Origin: Pectinatus cerevisiiphilus | GTDB lineage: Bacteria > Bacillota > Negativicutes > Selenomonadales > Selenomonadaceae | Direction of reading: 5' to 3' | DNA: 64,000 bases | Assembly (NCBI RefSeq): GCF_004341685.1 | Contig: NZ_SMAA01000009.1 | Location: forward strand, 42,341-106,340 | Notes under the pieces: generated by a model | Databases searched by the model: none | What the model saw: the letters and a program-made list of their open reading frames with translations, nothing else | Told to the model about the DNA's origin: nothing | Shown here: piece by piece, positions 1-7,144 of the stretch | Position numbering within the stretch: position 1 is the first letter of the stretch | How the letters are laid out: every line of letters starts with the position of its first letter | Made by a program: the position numbers and the translations under genes

Positions 1-1
1 T

Positions 2-400
2 GCTGCAAGTGATTGGGCAACACACCAACTAGAGCATGAATTAAGCGGTATGTTCAATATTTCGCATGGCGCGGGCTTAGCTGCGCTATGGGGAAGCTGG
101 GCACGCTATGTATTAAAAACCAATCCGAACAGATTTATGCAATTTGCCTCCCAAGTCCTAAATATCCCATGTAATTTTTTTGCACCCGAAAAAACAGCAC
201 TTGAAGGAATTGAAACATTAGAAGAATTTTTTATTTCTCTTGGTATGCCTGTCAAAATAAGCAATTTAAAGATAGCATTAACAGAATCACAAATTGAAGA
301 ACTCGCACAAAACTGTAGTTTTAAAAACCAAAGAACAATAGGAAATTTTAAGGTGCTTTATAAAGAAGACATGAAAAAAATATATAGAATGGCTTCATAA
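2..400 (+). CDS. Iron-containing alcohol dehydrogenase, C-terminal part (gene enters from the left)
   Basis: The frame is open from base 2 to the stop at 398-400, giving the last 132 residues of a protein whose 5' end lies outside the window. The stretch HQLEHELSG, followed by NISHGAGLA, is the C-terminal metal-binding signature of group III iron-dependent alcohol dehydrogenases of the butanol dehydrogenase (BdhA/YqhD) type, which reduce aldehydes with NAD(P)H. The His residues here belong to the metal site. The protein is cytosolic. A perfect 14-bp hairpin follows the stop. The family is clear; the substrate cannot be told from this fragment. Confidence 0.85.
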   Translation, partial: AASDWATHQLEHELSGMFNISHGAGLAALWGSWARYVLKTNPNRFMQFASQVLNIPCNFFAPEKTALEGIETLEEFFISLGMPVKISNLKIALTESQIEELAQNCSFKNQRTIGNFKVLYKEDMKKIYRMAS

Positions 401-443
401 TAAAAAAGATATTTTTTATTATAGTAACTTAATTCAATTTATG

Positions 444-483
444 AACGGCAGAAAATCTAAACTACATCTGATTTTCTGCCGTT
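444..483 (+). terminator. Hairpin after the alcohol dehydrogenase gene
   Basis: A perfect 14-bp inverted repeat (arms 444-457 and 470-483) with a 12-base loop lies 43 bases after the stop. No strong T-run follows, so it may act as a weak terminator or as a 3' stabilising hairpin. Confidence 0.55.
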
Positions 484-537
484 ATGCATTTATAAAGACC
501 AATAGATGTAAAATATCCATAAATTTTTAAAAGTACC

Positions 538-568
538 TTGACTTAAAGTGCGCTTTAAGTGATATTTT
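538..568 (+). promoter_or_regulatory. MerR-type promoter with AdhR-like operator
   Basis: TTGACT at 538-543 and TATTTT at 563-568 are 19 bp apart, the long spacer typical of promoters activated by MerR-family proteins. The spacer holds the palindrome CTTAAAG-TGCG-CTTTAAG (within 541-560). This fits the CTTAAAG-N4-CTTTAAG operator described for Bacillus subtilis AdhR (YraB), a MerR protein responding to aldehydes. The downstream regulator probably binds here and controls itself and the next gene. Confidence 0.75.
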
Positions 569-591
569 AGGTATGTGAGGAGGTGCTTCGT

Positions 592-969
592 ATGGCAGAC
601 ATTGAAATAAGCGATATGGCAAAATTAATGAACTTAAATTCAAGTACTCTAAGGTACTACGAAAGCATTGGCCTAATTACAGATATAAAAAGGAATGCTT
701 CAGGGAAAAGAGTATACAGTGAAAGGGACATAAAATGGATAGAAATGATAGGCAGACTTAGAGAAACCGGAATGAATATAAACAAAATGAAAAAATATGC
801 TCAACTGCGGAAAATGGGTGATTCAACTATTACAGAAAGAAAAAATATTATGCAGGAACACTTAAATTTCATTGAAAATAAAATTGAAGAATTGGCAAAG
901 TCACGTGATTACGTTGCCAAAAAGGTAGAAATTTATACTAAAATGGAGGAAAAAATAAATGGAAAATAG
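592..969 (+). CDS. MerR-family transcriptional regulator, AdhR-like
   Basis: The N-terminal winged helix-turn-helix (about residues 5-70) has the MerR hallmark LRYYESIGLI and the second motif SERDIKWIEMI. A C-terminal dimerisation helix follows (about 80-115). ATG 592 was chosen over GTG 583 because GTG overlaps the strong Shine-Dalgarno at 577-584. The last 11 bases overlap the downstream decarboxylase-fold gene, so the two are co-translated. The operator upstream matches the AdhR consensus, so carbonyl or aldehyde stress is the likely signal. An aldehyde-reducing dehydrogenase gene ends just upstream. No conserved Cys typical of metal-sensing MerR proteins is seen. Confidence 0.85.
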   Translation: MADIEISDMAKLMNLNSSTLRYYESIGLITDIKRNASGKRVYSERDIKWIEMIGRLRETGMNINKMKKYAQLRKMGDSTITERKNIMQEHLNFIENKIEELAKSRDYVAKKVEIYTKMEEKINGK

Positions 970-1771
970 ATTAAAACGAGGATTGGCAAAATTACAGGAA
1001 GTGGACGGGAAATCCGGTGATGCTGTAGTAAATAGTATGAACACTATATTTCCAGATTTGGTTAAATATATGATCGAATATACTTTTGGTGATATATATT
1101 CAAGGGATATACTGGATCTAAAAGCAAAAGAAATGGCCGTAGTTGCCGCATTAACCGCACTGGGAAATGCAAGGCCACAATTGAACGTCCATATAAACGG
1201 AGCACTAAATGTTGGCTGTTCAATTAATGAAATTAAAGAAATAATACTTCAAATGTCCGCATATGCTGGTTTTCCAGCAAGTATAAACGCGATGAACGAA
1301 TTAAAGGATGTATTAAAAGAACGTGAAGAACAAGGCATCAACGACTGTATTGGCAAGGAACCAACCAGTAGCGTTTTACCTGCGGAAAGATATGAAGTTG
1401 GCCTAAAGGAACTTTCTGAGCTGGACAGCCAGCAAGCGGAACTACTTAAAGAAGCTTATAAGGATATTGCACCAGAACTTGTCCAGTTCATAATATGTGG
1501 ACAAGCGGATATCATGGCAAGAGATAATCTAAATAAAAAATTTAGGGAACTTTCCACTATTTCAGCTTTAACAGCGCTGGGAACTGCCGGTCCACAATTA
1601 AAATTCCACATCAGTGCAGGTCTCAACATAGGTTTAACGGCTGAGGATATTAAGGAAATTATGCTTCTAATTTCCGTCTATGCAGGCTTCCCACAAGCCA
1701 TAAACGGAACAAACATTTTAAAAGAAGTTCTAACAGAAAGATCTGCTAAAGAAAAGGTAAAAGCTGAGTAA
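959..1771 (+). CDS. Tandem carboxymuconolactone decarboxylase (CMD)-family protein
   Basis: The 270-residue protein contains two CMD/AhpD-fold repeats, about residues 25-115 and 165-255. Each has a similar core (ALTALGNARPQLNVHI and ALTALGTAGPQLKFHI, then YAGFP). The CxxC pair of peroxidase-type AhpD proteins is absent, so a thiol-peroxidase role is unlikely. In B. subtilis the adhR (yraB) gene has a CMD-family neighbour (yraC), which supports a link to carbonyl stress, but the reaction is unknown. The start overlaps the regulator gene by 11 bases. A strong terminator follows at 1816-1864. Cytosolic, probably multimeric. Confidence 0.8.
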   Translation: MENRLKRGLAKLQEVDGKSGDAVVNSMNTIFPDLVKYMIEYTFGDIYSRDILDLKAKEMAVVAALTALGNARPQLNVHINGALNVGCSINEIKEIILQMSAYAGFPASINAMNELKDVLKEREEQGINDCIGKEPTSSVLPAERYEVGLKELSELDSQQAELLKEAYKDIAPELVQFIICGQADIMARDNLNKKFRELSTISALTALGTAGPQLKFHISAGLNIGLTAEDIKEIMLLISVYAGFPQAINGTNILKEVLTERSAKEKVKAE

Positions 1772-1815
1772 CACTATAAAAATTTTATAATTTCCAATTT
1801 GCATTTCCAAACTAA

Positions 1816-1864
1816 AAAACAAGTGCTTATCCCCATTTTCAATAGGAATAAGCACTTGTTTTTT
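1816..1864. terminator. Bidirectional terminator between convergent genes
   Basis: A perfect 15-bp stem (1816-1830 with 1848-1862) has an A-run on its left and a T-run on its right. It can stop the plus-strand CMD gene and the minus-strand chemotaxis gene. Confidence 0.85.
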
Positions 1865-1986
1865 GTAAGTAGTAATTGCAATTTTTATACCGGACTGCCC
1901 GTCCGAATATTTAAAACTGCGGAAAATTGCGCTGGCTGCAAAATCAGATCCATGCTGCCATGCCCAAAAGACTTATGTACAAATAT

Positions 1987-2829
1987 TTATTTATATTTTT
2001 CAATAAAAGAATCCAGTTGTTCAGCTGCTTTCGTGATATGCGCAAGTGTAGCTGTTATTTCTTCTGTAGAAGCCGCTTGTTCTTCACTGATTGCTCCCAC
2101 AGTTTCTATTGACTTAAATATCGCCGCAACGGCATGATTCATTTCTTCCAAAATAGAATGTATCTGTTCAGTTGCTGTTTTAGATTGATCAGCAAGTTTG
2201 CGGACTTCTTCAGCAACAACAGCAAAACCTCTGCCATGTTCACCTGCTCTAGCCGCTTCAATAGCTGCATTAAGTCCCAGTAAATTGGTTTGTTGGGCAA
2301 TGTTATTAATAAATTCAATTACTTTTGCCGTTTCGCCGCTTTTTTGTTTTAGATTACCAGCTTCGGTTATTGAACCTTGGCCTGACTTTGCCAGTTCACC
2401 AGCACTATTTGCCACCTGTTCAATGGATTGATAGGCTGCCTGGGCTGATTTTACTACATCCTGCACTCCTTCTAACAGTTTAGCATTTTCTTTCATATCA
2501 ATGCCACTGCCTATCGTGCCGATGACCTCACCCTTTAGCCCAGAAATAGGCACAAAAGTTGTTTTAATAGGAACCCCATATACATTAGCTTCCGTATCTT
2601 CCTGAACAGCAGCTTTGTTCCTTATACTCTTTTCTATAGACGTCGTAATGGGTTTTCCAGTTTCGATATTAATATCAACTTTTTTCCCTTTTTCGTATGC
2701 TATATATTTTTCGCAATCAGTGAGGGCAACGACCATATCCTCACGGACAATTTGTTTTATATACGGCATAACCACTTTAAACGCGTTCAAAATATCCTCA
2801 TTGGTTTTTATGTTATCTGGATAATTCAT
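1987..2829 (-). CDS. Soluble methyl-accepting chemotaxis protein
   Basis: The 280-residue protein has no transmembrane segment. Residues about 1-115 form a small sensor region that I cannot assign to a named domain with confidence; it resembles a PAS/Cache-like fold ([19 protein letters not shown]). The rest is a short MCP signalling hairpin with the CheW/CheA contact tip [20 protein letters not shown] and the motif [15 protein letters not shown]. It should act in the cytoplasm, coupling an internal signal to CheA. A GGGAGGAG ribosome site lies about 11 bases before ATG 2829. Its promoter is divergent from that of the NADH dehydrogenase gene. Confidence 0.88.
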   Translation of the reverse strand: MNYPDNIKTNEDILNAFKVVMPYIKQIVREDMVVALTDCEKYIAYEKGKKVDINIETGKPITTSIEKSIRNKAAVQEDTEANVYGVPIKTTFVPISGLKGEVIGTIGSGIDMKENAKLLEGVQDVVKSAQAAYQSIEQVANSAGELAKSGQGSITEAGNLKQKSGETAKVIEFINNIAQQTNLLGLNAAIEAARAGEHGRGFAVVAEEVRKLADQSKTATEQIHSILEEMNHAVAAIFKSIETVGAISEEQAASTEEITATLAHITKAAEQLDSFIEKYK

Positions 2830-2899
2830 TATACTGTACTCCTCCCTGAGTCAAAATAATTCTAAAATATCAATTATTGAACGATATAATCCTTTTCTG

Positions 2900-2928
2900 A
2901 TTGTAGTTTATCGATGCCTAAAAGTCAA
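2900..2928 (-). promoter_or_regulatory. Sigma-A-type promoter of the soluble chemotaxis receptor
   Basis: Read on the minus strand, TTGACT (2928-2923) and TACAAT (2905-2900) are separated by 17 bp, about 70 bases upstream of the receptor start. Confidence 0.6.
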
Positions 2929-2973
2929 CATAACCAGCAACGCAAATCGGGCTTAAATTTAATCTTTGTAAAA

Positions 2974-2991
2974 AAGTGATTTTATTCACAA
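2974..2991 (+). promoter_or_regulatory. Rex-like operator, distal copy
   Basis: aagtgattttattcacaa resembles the Rex (NADH-sensing repressor) consensus TTGTGAA-N4-TTCACAA, with a perfect right half and a partial left half. The centre is 24 bp from that of the second copy. Confidence 0.5.
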
Positions 2992-2997
2992 ATGTAC

Positions 2998-3015
2998 TTG
3001 TTATTTTATTCACAA
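2998..3015 (+). promoter_or_regulatory. Rex-like operator, promoter-proximal copy
   Basis: ttgttattttattcacaa again has a perfect TTCACAA right half and a TTGT-A left half. It overlaps the -35 element and spacer of the ndh promoter, where a repressor would block polymerase. Confidence 0.55.
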
Positions 3016-3026
3016 TTGTTTATAAT
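2998..3026 (+). promoter_or_regulatory. Promoter of the type II NADH dehydrogenase gene
   Basis: TTGTTA (2998-3003) and a perfect TATAAT (3021-3026) with a 17-bp spacer lie about 90 bases before the ndh start. Confidence 0.7.
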
Positions 3027-3114
3027 AACTTTGTGACAAAAGGTACGTATTTATCGTGCTATACTATCATCCATAATTGTAGTTAATCATATTTAATTCT
3101 AGGAGTGGGAAAAT

Positions 3115-4383
3115 ATGTCAGAAAAAAGACCTCATGTAGTAATCATTGGCGCCGGATTCGGGGGAATTAAGGCTGCCTTGTTACTCGCTCGGGAAAATGT
3201 TGATGTAACATTGATTGACCGCAATAATTTTCATTTATTTCAACCATTGCTCTATCAGATATCTACTTCAATGTTATCAATTGATGAAATTGCTTATCCG
3301 ACAAGAGCATTTTTCCGCAAGTACAAAAATGTCCGTTTTATGCTGGCACACGTACAAGGGTTTGATGTAGAAAACAAGGAAGTAATTACCCCTTACAAAC
3401 GCGTAAAATACGATTATCTCGTTCTTGCCGCAGGCTCAACTACCAACTACTTCGGCATGAATAAGTTATCCTATTCCACGTATGGTATGAAAACCTTGCG
3501 CGAAGCTATCCATATCCGCAATCATGTTCTTCACATGTTTGAACGTGCCGAACGCGAAACCGATCCAGAAATCCGCAAAAGAATGCTTACCTTTGTTTGC
3601 GTTGGCGGCGGCCCTACGGGGATTGAAGAAGCCGGCTCTTTGTCAGAACTAGTTTATATCGCCATGAAAGATGAATATCATGGTCTTGACCTAAATGATG
3701 TTTCCATCATCTTGATCGAAGCTACCGACAAAGTATTGCCAATGATGCCAGAAGACCTTCGCAAGGAAACGGTACGAGTCCTCCGTTCCAAAAAAGTGGA
3801 TGTACGCCTCAATACCCAGGTTGTTGACTGTGACGAAAACACCCTTACATTGAAAGACGGTACCACTATTGCCACTAACACTGTAATCTGGGCTGCCGGT
3901 GTAAAAGCAGTACCTGTCATCGAAAAATTAGGTTCTGAAGTAGACCGTGCCGGAAGAGTTATTGTCAAAAAGACTTTGCAGGTTCCTGACCATCCAGAAA
4001 TTTTTGCAATAGGTGACTGTGCCCATTTAGAACAAAACGGACGTCCTTTAGCGACTATTGCCCCTGTTGCCACCCAAGGTTCAGTTGTTTGTGTAGAAAA
4101 TATCAAGAAACTTATAAAAGGGCAAACCGATTTAAAAGAATTTGTCTACCATGATGTAGGCAGCATGGCAACAATTGGCCGCGGACAGGCTGTCATGTTC
4201 AAAGGCAGTTTAAAAATGAAAGGCTTTTTTGCTTGGTGTGCATGGATGCTTATTCACTTGATGCGACTAGCAGGCACCCATACCAACATCACTGTAGCTT
4301 TGAAATGGGGTTGGAATCTATTATCAGGTATACGCTTAGGCCGTATTATTACCAATATCCCAGACAATCGCAACGAACAATGA
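3115..4383 (+). CDS. ndh: Type II NADH dehydrogenase (NDH-2)
   Basis: This 422-residue flavoprotein should oxidise NADH and pass electrons to membrane quinone without pumping protons. The N-terminal FAD-binding Rossmann motif is VIIGAGFGGIKAA (about residues 10-22). The second dinucleotide motif VCVGGGPTGIE (about 161-171) is the NADH site. The ATG motif region is VIWAAGV, and the C-terminal FAD motif is FAIGDCAH. The C-terminal segment FFAWCAWMLIHLMRLAG is an amphipathic membrane anchor, and the length is typical of NDH-2. It is a single-gene unit with promoter, two Rex-like operators and its own terminator. B. subtilis ndh is Rex-controlled, so redox control is expected here. Confidence 0.9.
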   Translation: MSEKRPHVVIIGAGFGGIKAALLLARENVDVTLIDRNNFHLFQPLLYQISTSMLSIDEIAYPTRAFFRKYKNVRFMLAHVQGFDVENKEVITPYKRVKYDYLVLAAGSTTNYFGMNKLSYSTYGMKTLREAIHIRNHVLHMFERAERETDPEIRKRMLTFVCVGGGPTGIEEAGSLSELVYIAMKDEYHGLDLNDVSIILIEATDKVLPMMPEDLRKETVRVLRSKKVDVRLNTQVVDCDENTLTLKDGTTIATNTVIWAAGVKAVPVIEKLGSEVDRAGRVIVKKTLQVPDHPEIFAIGDCAHLEQNGRPLATIAPVATQGSVVCVENIKKLIKGQTDLKEFVYHDVGSMATIGRGQAVMFKGSLKMKGFFAWCAWMLIHLMRLAGTHTNITVALKWGWNLLSGIRLGRIITNIPDNRNEQ

Positions 4384-4406
4384 ATTCTCTCTTCACTACA
4401 TATAAG

Positions 4407-4445
4407 AAGTACCAAATCATGCAATATGGTTTGGTACTTTTTATA
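4407..4445 (+). terminator. Rho-independent terminator of ndh
   Basis: A 10-bp perfect stem (4407-4416 with 4430-4439) is followed by a T-rich tail. Confidence 0.85.
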
Positions 4446-4467
4446 TATAGCACATTTTTTTAAATTT

Positions 4468-4497
4468 TTCTTAGCCCAAAATAATTTATGGTATAAT
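4468..4497 (+). promoter_or_regulatory. Promoter of the SGNH hydrolase gene
   Basis: A perfect TATAAT (4492-4497) sits after a weak -35 (TTCTTA, 4468-4473; 18 bp). Transcription would begin near 4504, downstream of the ATG at 4499. This argues that the true start of the hydrolase is the TTG at 4568. Confidence 0.55.
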
Positions 4498-4567
4498 AAT
4501 GTTTGATATTTTCTTTTATCATTTCCATACCAACTTTCAAAAATTCTTTAAAGGATGTGCGTTACAT

Positions 4568-5836
4568 TTGTTTAAAGCCATACTAATATCTTGCGTTACC
4601 ACCTTGCTTGCCTTACAGTTTTCCTATACATATGCAGCTGTTCCTACTCCCACGAAAGCTGTACAAGAGCAGGAAAAAATAGAAAAAATCAGCCTCGTGT
4701 GGCCGCCCATTGCCAGTGCCGTCCAATACGAACTAAATATTATCGATCCAGTTACCATGCAGCAGGTACTAAATATAAAACCTATATATGCCGCAGGTTA
4801 TGAGCTTGATGCAAAGTCTTTACCTGAAAACCCTGGCAAATTTCTATGGCAGGTACGCGGTTTAGATTATGATGGCCAACCCGTAAATAATTACAGCCAG
4901 CCCGAGCCTTTAAACAAAGCTTCCATTAACGCCAACAGTCCCATTACCACTACCCAATTTGAGCAAATGGCTTATACCCCTCTTTATCCCGTATACTCAT
5001 GGATACCATACTTACGTGCCGCCAAATATACTGTTCGTATCTATTACGGTGAAGATGATAATAGTTTAACACCTGCTAAACTTATTAATGAATATCAAGT
5101 TGATGGCCACGATTCATTCGATTTTTATGATCCGGCTTCCTATACACAAGCCGGCCAATACTATTGGACGGTACAAGCACGTGATATTAATAACCTTCCC
5201 ATAAGTCGTTGGTCAGCACCTGTCAAATTTTATGTCACTACACAAAATATAACAACAGCTGCATTAGGAGACAGTATTACCCACGGCGGTGGTGCCATCA
5301 GCACACCTCCCGGTTATACATTATATGACTGGCAGACTTATTCTTCCGTACCGGTTTTAAACCTCGGTTACAGCGGTGACACAACAGCTGCTATGCTGCA
5401 GCGTTTTGCCAAAGATGTATTACCCTTTCATCCGCGCATTTTAGTTATAATGGGTGGTGTAAATGATGTCCGTACCGGTGTCAGCGCAGAAGAATCCATC
5501 CAGAACCTTTCTGCAATACGGGATTTATGCATAAAAAATCATATAATCCCCGTCATGGTCACAGCCAGCCCTATCTGTCCGCAAAAAATGCAAGAAACTA
5601 TTGATATCACCCCCGCGCCTGACTGGCAGGAACAGTTATCCTTACTCAACCATTGGATATTGTCCTATCCTGGTTCGATAGACACATATTTACTTCTTTC
5701 TGACAACCAAGGCTTACTTAAAAGCAATTTGACGACTGACGGTCTTCATCCTGACGCCACCGGAAAAAGAATAATCGGGGAAACCATTGCTGCTTCACTA
5801 CGCCAAAGCTATCCAAACATCTTTACGCAGCAATAA
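4568..5836 (+). CDS. Secreted SGNH/GDSL-family hydrolase with N-terminal fibronectin-like region
   Basis: The four SGNH blocks are visible in the C-terminal half: GDSITH (nucleophile Ser), NLGYSGDTT, GGVNDVRTG and DGLHP (catalytic Asp/His). This points to an esterase or acyl-hydrolase such as a carbohydrate deacetylase or lysophospholipase. About 200 residues before it hold two repeats (LVWPPIASAVQYELNI and YSWIPYLRAAKYTVRIYY) resembling fibronectin-III-like sheets that may bind glycans. TTG 4568 was chosen: AAGGATG lies 10 bases upstream and the protein then begins with a clean signal peptide ending near YTYAA. The ATG at 4499 would lie upstream of the transcription start. The substrate is unknown. 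Confidence 0.8.
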   Translation: MFKAILISCVTTLLALQFSYTYAAVPTPTKAVQEQEKIEKISLVWPPIASAVQYELNIIDPVTMQQVLNIKPIYAAGYELDAKSLPENPGKFLWQVRGLDYDGQPVNNYSQPEPLNKASINANSPITTTQFEQMAYTPLYPVYSWIPYLRAAKYTVRIYYGEDDNSLTPAKLINEYQVDGHDSFDFYDPASYTQAGQYYWTVQARDINNLPISRWSAPVKFYVTTQNITTAALGDSITHGGGAISTPPGYTLYDWQTYSSVPVLNLGYSGDTTAAMLQRFAKDVLPFHPRILVIMGGVNDVRTGVSAEESIQNLSAIRDLCIKNHIIPVMVTASPICPQKMQETIDITPAPDWQEQLSLLNHWILSYPGSIDTYLLLSDNQGLLKSNLTTDGLHPDATGKRIIGETIAASLRQSYPNIFTQQ

Positions 5837-5863
5837 GCATTCTCTTTTTAAAGGTATAGATAA

Positions 5864-6034
5864 ATGAAAAATAATACTGATTTCGAAAATATTGAAAAAG
5901 CGATCAGCGCGATTGATAAATTGTGCAGCCATTGCTCTATATGTACCCCTGACTGCCACGTGGCCATAGCCAGACGTGCCATGGAATCACTTCGCTATGA
6001 CCTGCAACAATTTTACAATAACGAAGAAAAATGA
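5864..6034 (+). CDS. Small Cys-rich protein (56 aa)
   Basis: An open frame of 56 residues starts 27 bases after the SGNH hydrolase stop with an AAAGG ribosome site 9 bases upstream. It carries CSHCSICTPDC (residues 21-31), a Cx2Cx2Cx3C cluster that could bind zinc or an iron-sulfur cluster, plus one following His. The ends are charged and predicted helical, and no signal peptide is present, so it should stay in the cytosol. I do not recognise the family. The ribosome site, tight spacing and Cys pattern support a real gene. A short redox or zinc-binding protein is one guess. Confidence 0.55.
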   Translation: MKNNTDFENIEKAISAIDKLCSHCSICTPDCHVAIARRAMESLRYDLQQFYNNEEK

Positions 6035-6044
6035 CTCTTTAATA

Positions 6045-6125
6045 AAAATCGCTTAAAATTTTATACCGACCTAATAAATGTTAAAACTTTTTTAGCAGGA
6101 CAGTATAATAATTGTAAGCGATTTT
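6045..6125. repeat. Long-range inverted repeat before the IclR gene
   Basis: AAAATCGCTTA (6045-6055) and TAAGCGATTTT (6115-6125) are perfect 11-bp inverted copies 59 bp apart, just upstream of the regulator promoter. They could be operator half-sites bridged by a DNA loop. Read as RNA they could also form a hairpin. Confidence 0.4.
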
Positions 6126-6131
6126 ATTATC

Positions 6132-6160
6132 TTTACAAGAAATTATTAAATAGCTATAAT
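6132..6160 (+). promoter_or_regulatory. Promoter of the IclR regulator
   Basis: TTTACA (6132-6137) and a perfect TATAAT (6155-6160) are spaced 17 bp apart. The expected transcription start falls on or next to the ATG at 6167, implying a leaderless mRNA. Confidence 0.65.
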
Positions 6161-6166
6161 TTAAAT

Positions 6167-6940
6167 ATGGATAAACTACACATGCCTACGCTTCGGGTCT
6201 TAAATATTTTTGAAGCGATATACAATAGTAAAAAAGGTCTTACTTTGACTGAAATTTCGCATAATACGGGTATAGCAAAAGGAACACTTCATCCGATTAT
6301 TACAACACTTGTAAAAAAGGAGTACCTCGAAAATACCGGAACGGTCATCTCAATCGGTAAAAGTGCTTTCAAATTAGGTTATGCCTATGCCCATTCGCTC
6401 AGTTATTTATATATTCTCAAACCCCATATGCGTGAAATCGTCATTGCCTGTGATGAAATATGCCAACTCGGCGTTCTGGATGGAAACGACGTGCTTTATA
6501 TTGAAAAAACCGAACCTAAACAGGCAATCCGCATCGAATCATCTGCCGGAAAAACCATCAAGGCTTACGCAACTGCATTGGGAAGGTGTCTGCTCAGTGA
6601 CCTGTCTAGCAAAGAAATCGCAGCATTATATCCAGAAGGTCTTTCTGCGTATACTGCGAACACTGTTACTGACAAAAACACACTCCTAAAAATTTTGTCC
6701 GCAGTCAGACAGAAAGGTTATGCCCACGAAGTTGGGGAAACAAACATTGATATCGAATGCATTGCAGTTCCAATAAAAATAAAAAATAAAATCTATGCTG
6801 CCATTAGTGTAAGCCTGCCTATTTTCCGCTCCAACCCTGAAAAAATAATGCATATAATAAATGTTCTACAATTTCATCAAAGGGCTATTGAGACAGAAAT
6901 TTCAGCATTGCCTGATGGCATAAAACTATTCTCCGATTAA
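6167..6940 (+). CDS. IclR-family transcriptional regulator of the sugar operon
   Basis: The 257-residue protein has an N-terminal winged helix (about residues 8-65, with LTEISHNTGIAKGTLHPIIT) and a C-terminal IclR effector domain (about 80-245, with GRCLLSDLS and the late motif CIAVPIKI). IclR proteins bind a small metabolite and repress or activate neighbouring catabolic genes. It lies directly upstream of, and in the same direction as, the five-gene operon at 7145-12779. The comparable C. jejuni fucose locus also begins with an IclR-type gene (cj0480c). No ribosome site precedes ATG 6167, and the promoter position suggests leaderless translation. A second ATG exists at 6182. Confidence 0.85.
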   Translation: MDKLHMPTLRVLNIFEAIYNSKKGLTLTEISHNTGIAKGTLHPIITTLVKKEYLENTGTVISIGKSAFKLGYAYAHSLSYLYILKPHMREIVIACDEICQLGVLDGNDVLYIEKTEPKQAIRIESSAGKTIKAYATALGRCLLSDLSSKEIAALYPEGLSAYTANTVTDKNTLLKILSAVRQKGYAHEVGETNIDIECIAVPIKIKNKIYAAISVSLPIFRSNPEKIMHIINVLQFHQRAIETEISALPDGIKLFSD

Positions 6941-6966
6941 TAGCCAATTTAAAAACCAACTTATAT

Positions 6967-7010
6967 AAACACCTTGCTAAACTCTAACCAGAGCATGCAA
7001 GGTGTTTTTG
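6967..7010 (+). terminator. Terminator after the IclR gene
   Basis: An 11-bp perfect stem (6967-6977 with 6997-7007) ends in a T-run. It isolates the regulator from the downstream operon. Confidence 0.85.
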
Positions 7011-7058
7011 TATAGTTAACAGAAAATTTATATTAGAATCATTTGTTTAAATATTAGC

Positions 7059-7107
7059 TTGACGGCTGTTTATAGTTTTGTTATACTTTTCTTGTAAGTA
7101 TATACAA
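7059..7107 (+). promoter_or_regulatory. Promoter and candidate IclR operator of the sugar operon
   Basis: TTGACG (7059-7064) and TATACT (7082-7087) have a 17-bp spacer. Right after the expected start lies TTGTA-agtata-TACAA (7092-7107). A looser symmetry extends from AGTTTTGTTATA to TATACAAACT. This is a good place for the regulator to block transcription. Confidence 0.6.
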
Positions 7108-7144
7108 ACTATATTAATATATGCAAACGAAGAGGAAGATTCTA

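Noticed and set aside
1799..2137. 112-codon plus-strand frame after the CMD gene
   Set aside because: It runs through a strong terminator and the 3' end of the convergent chemotaxis gene.
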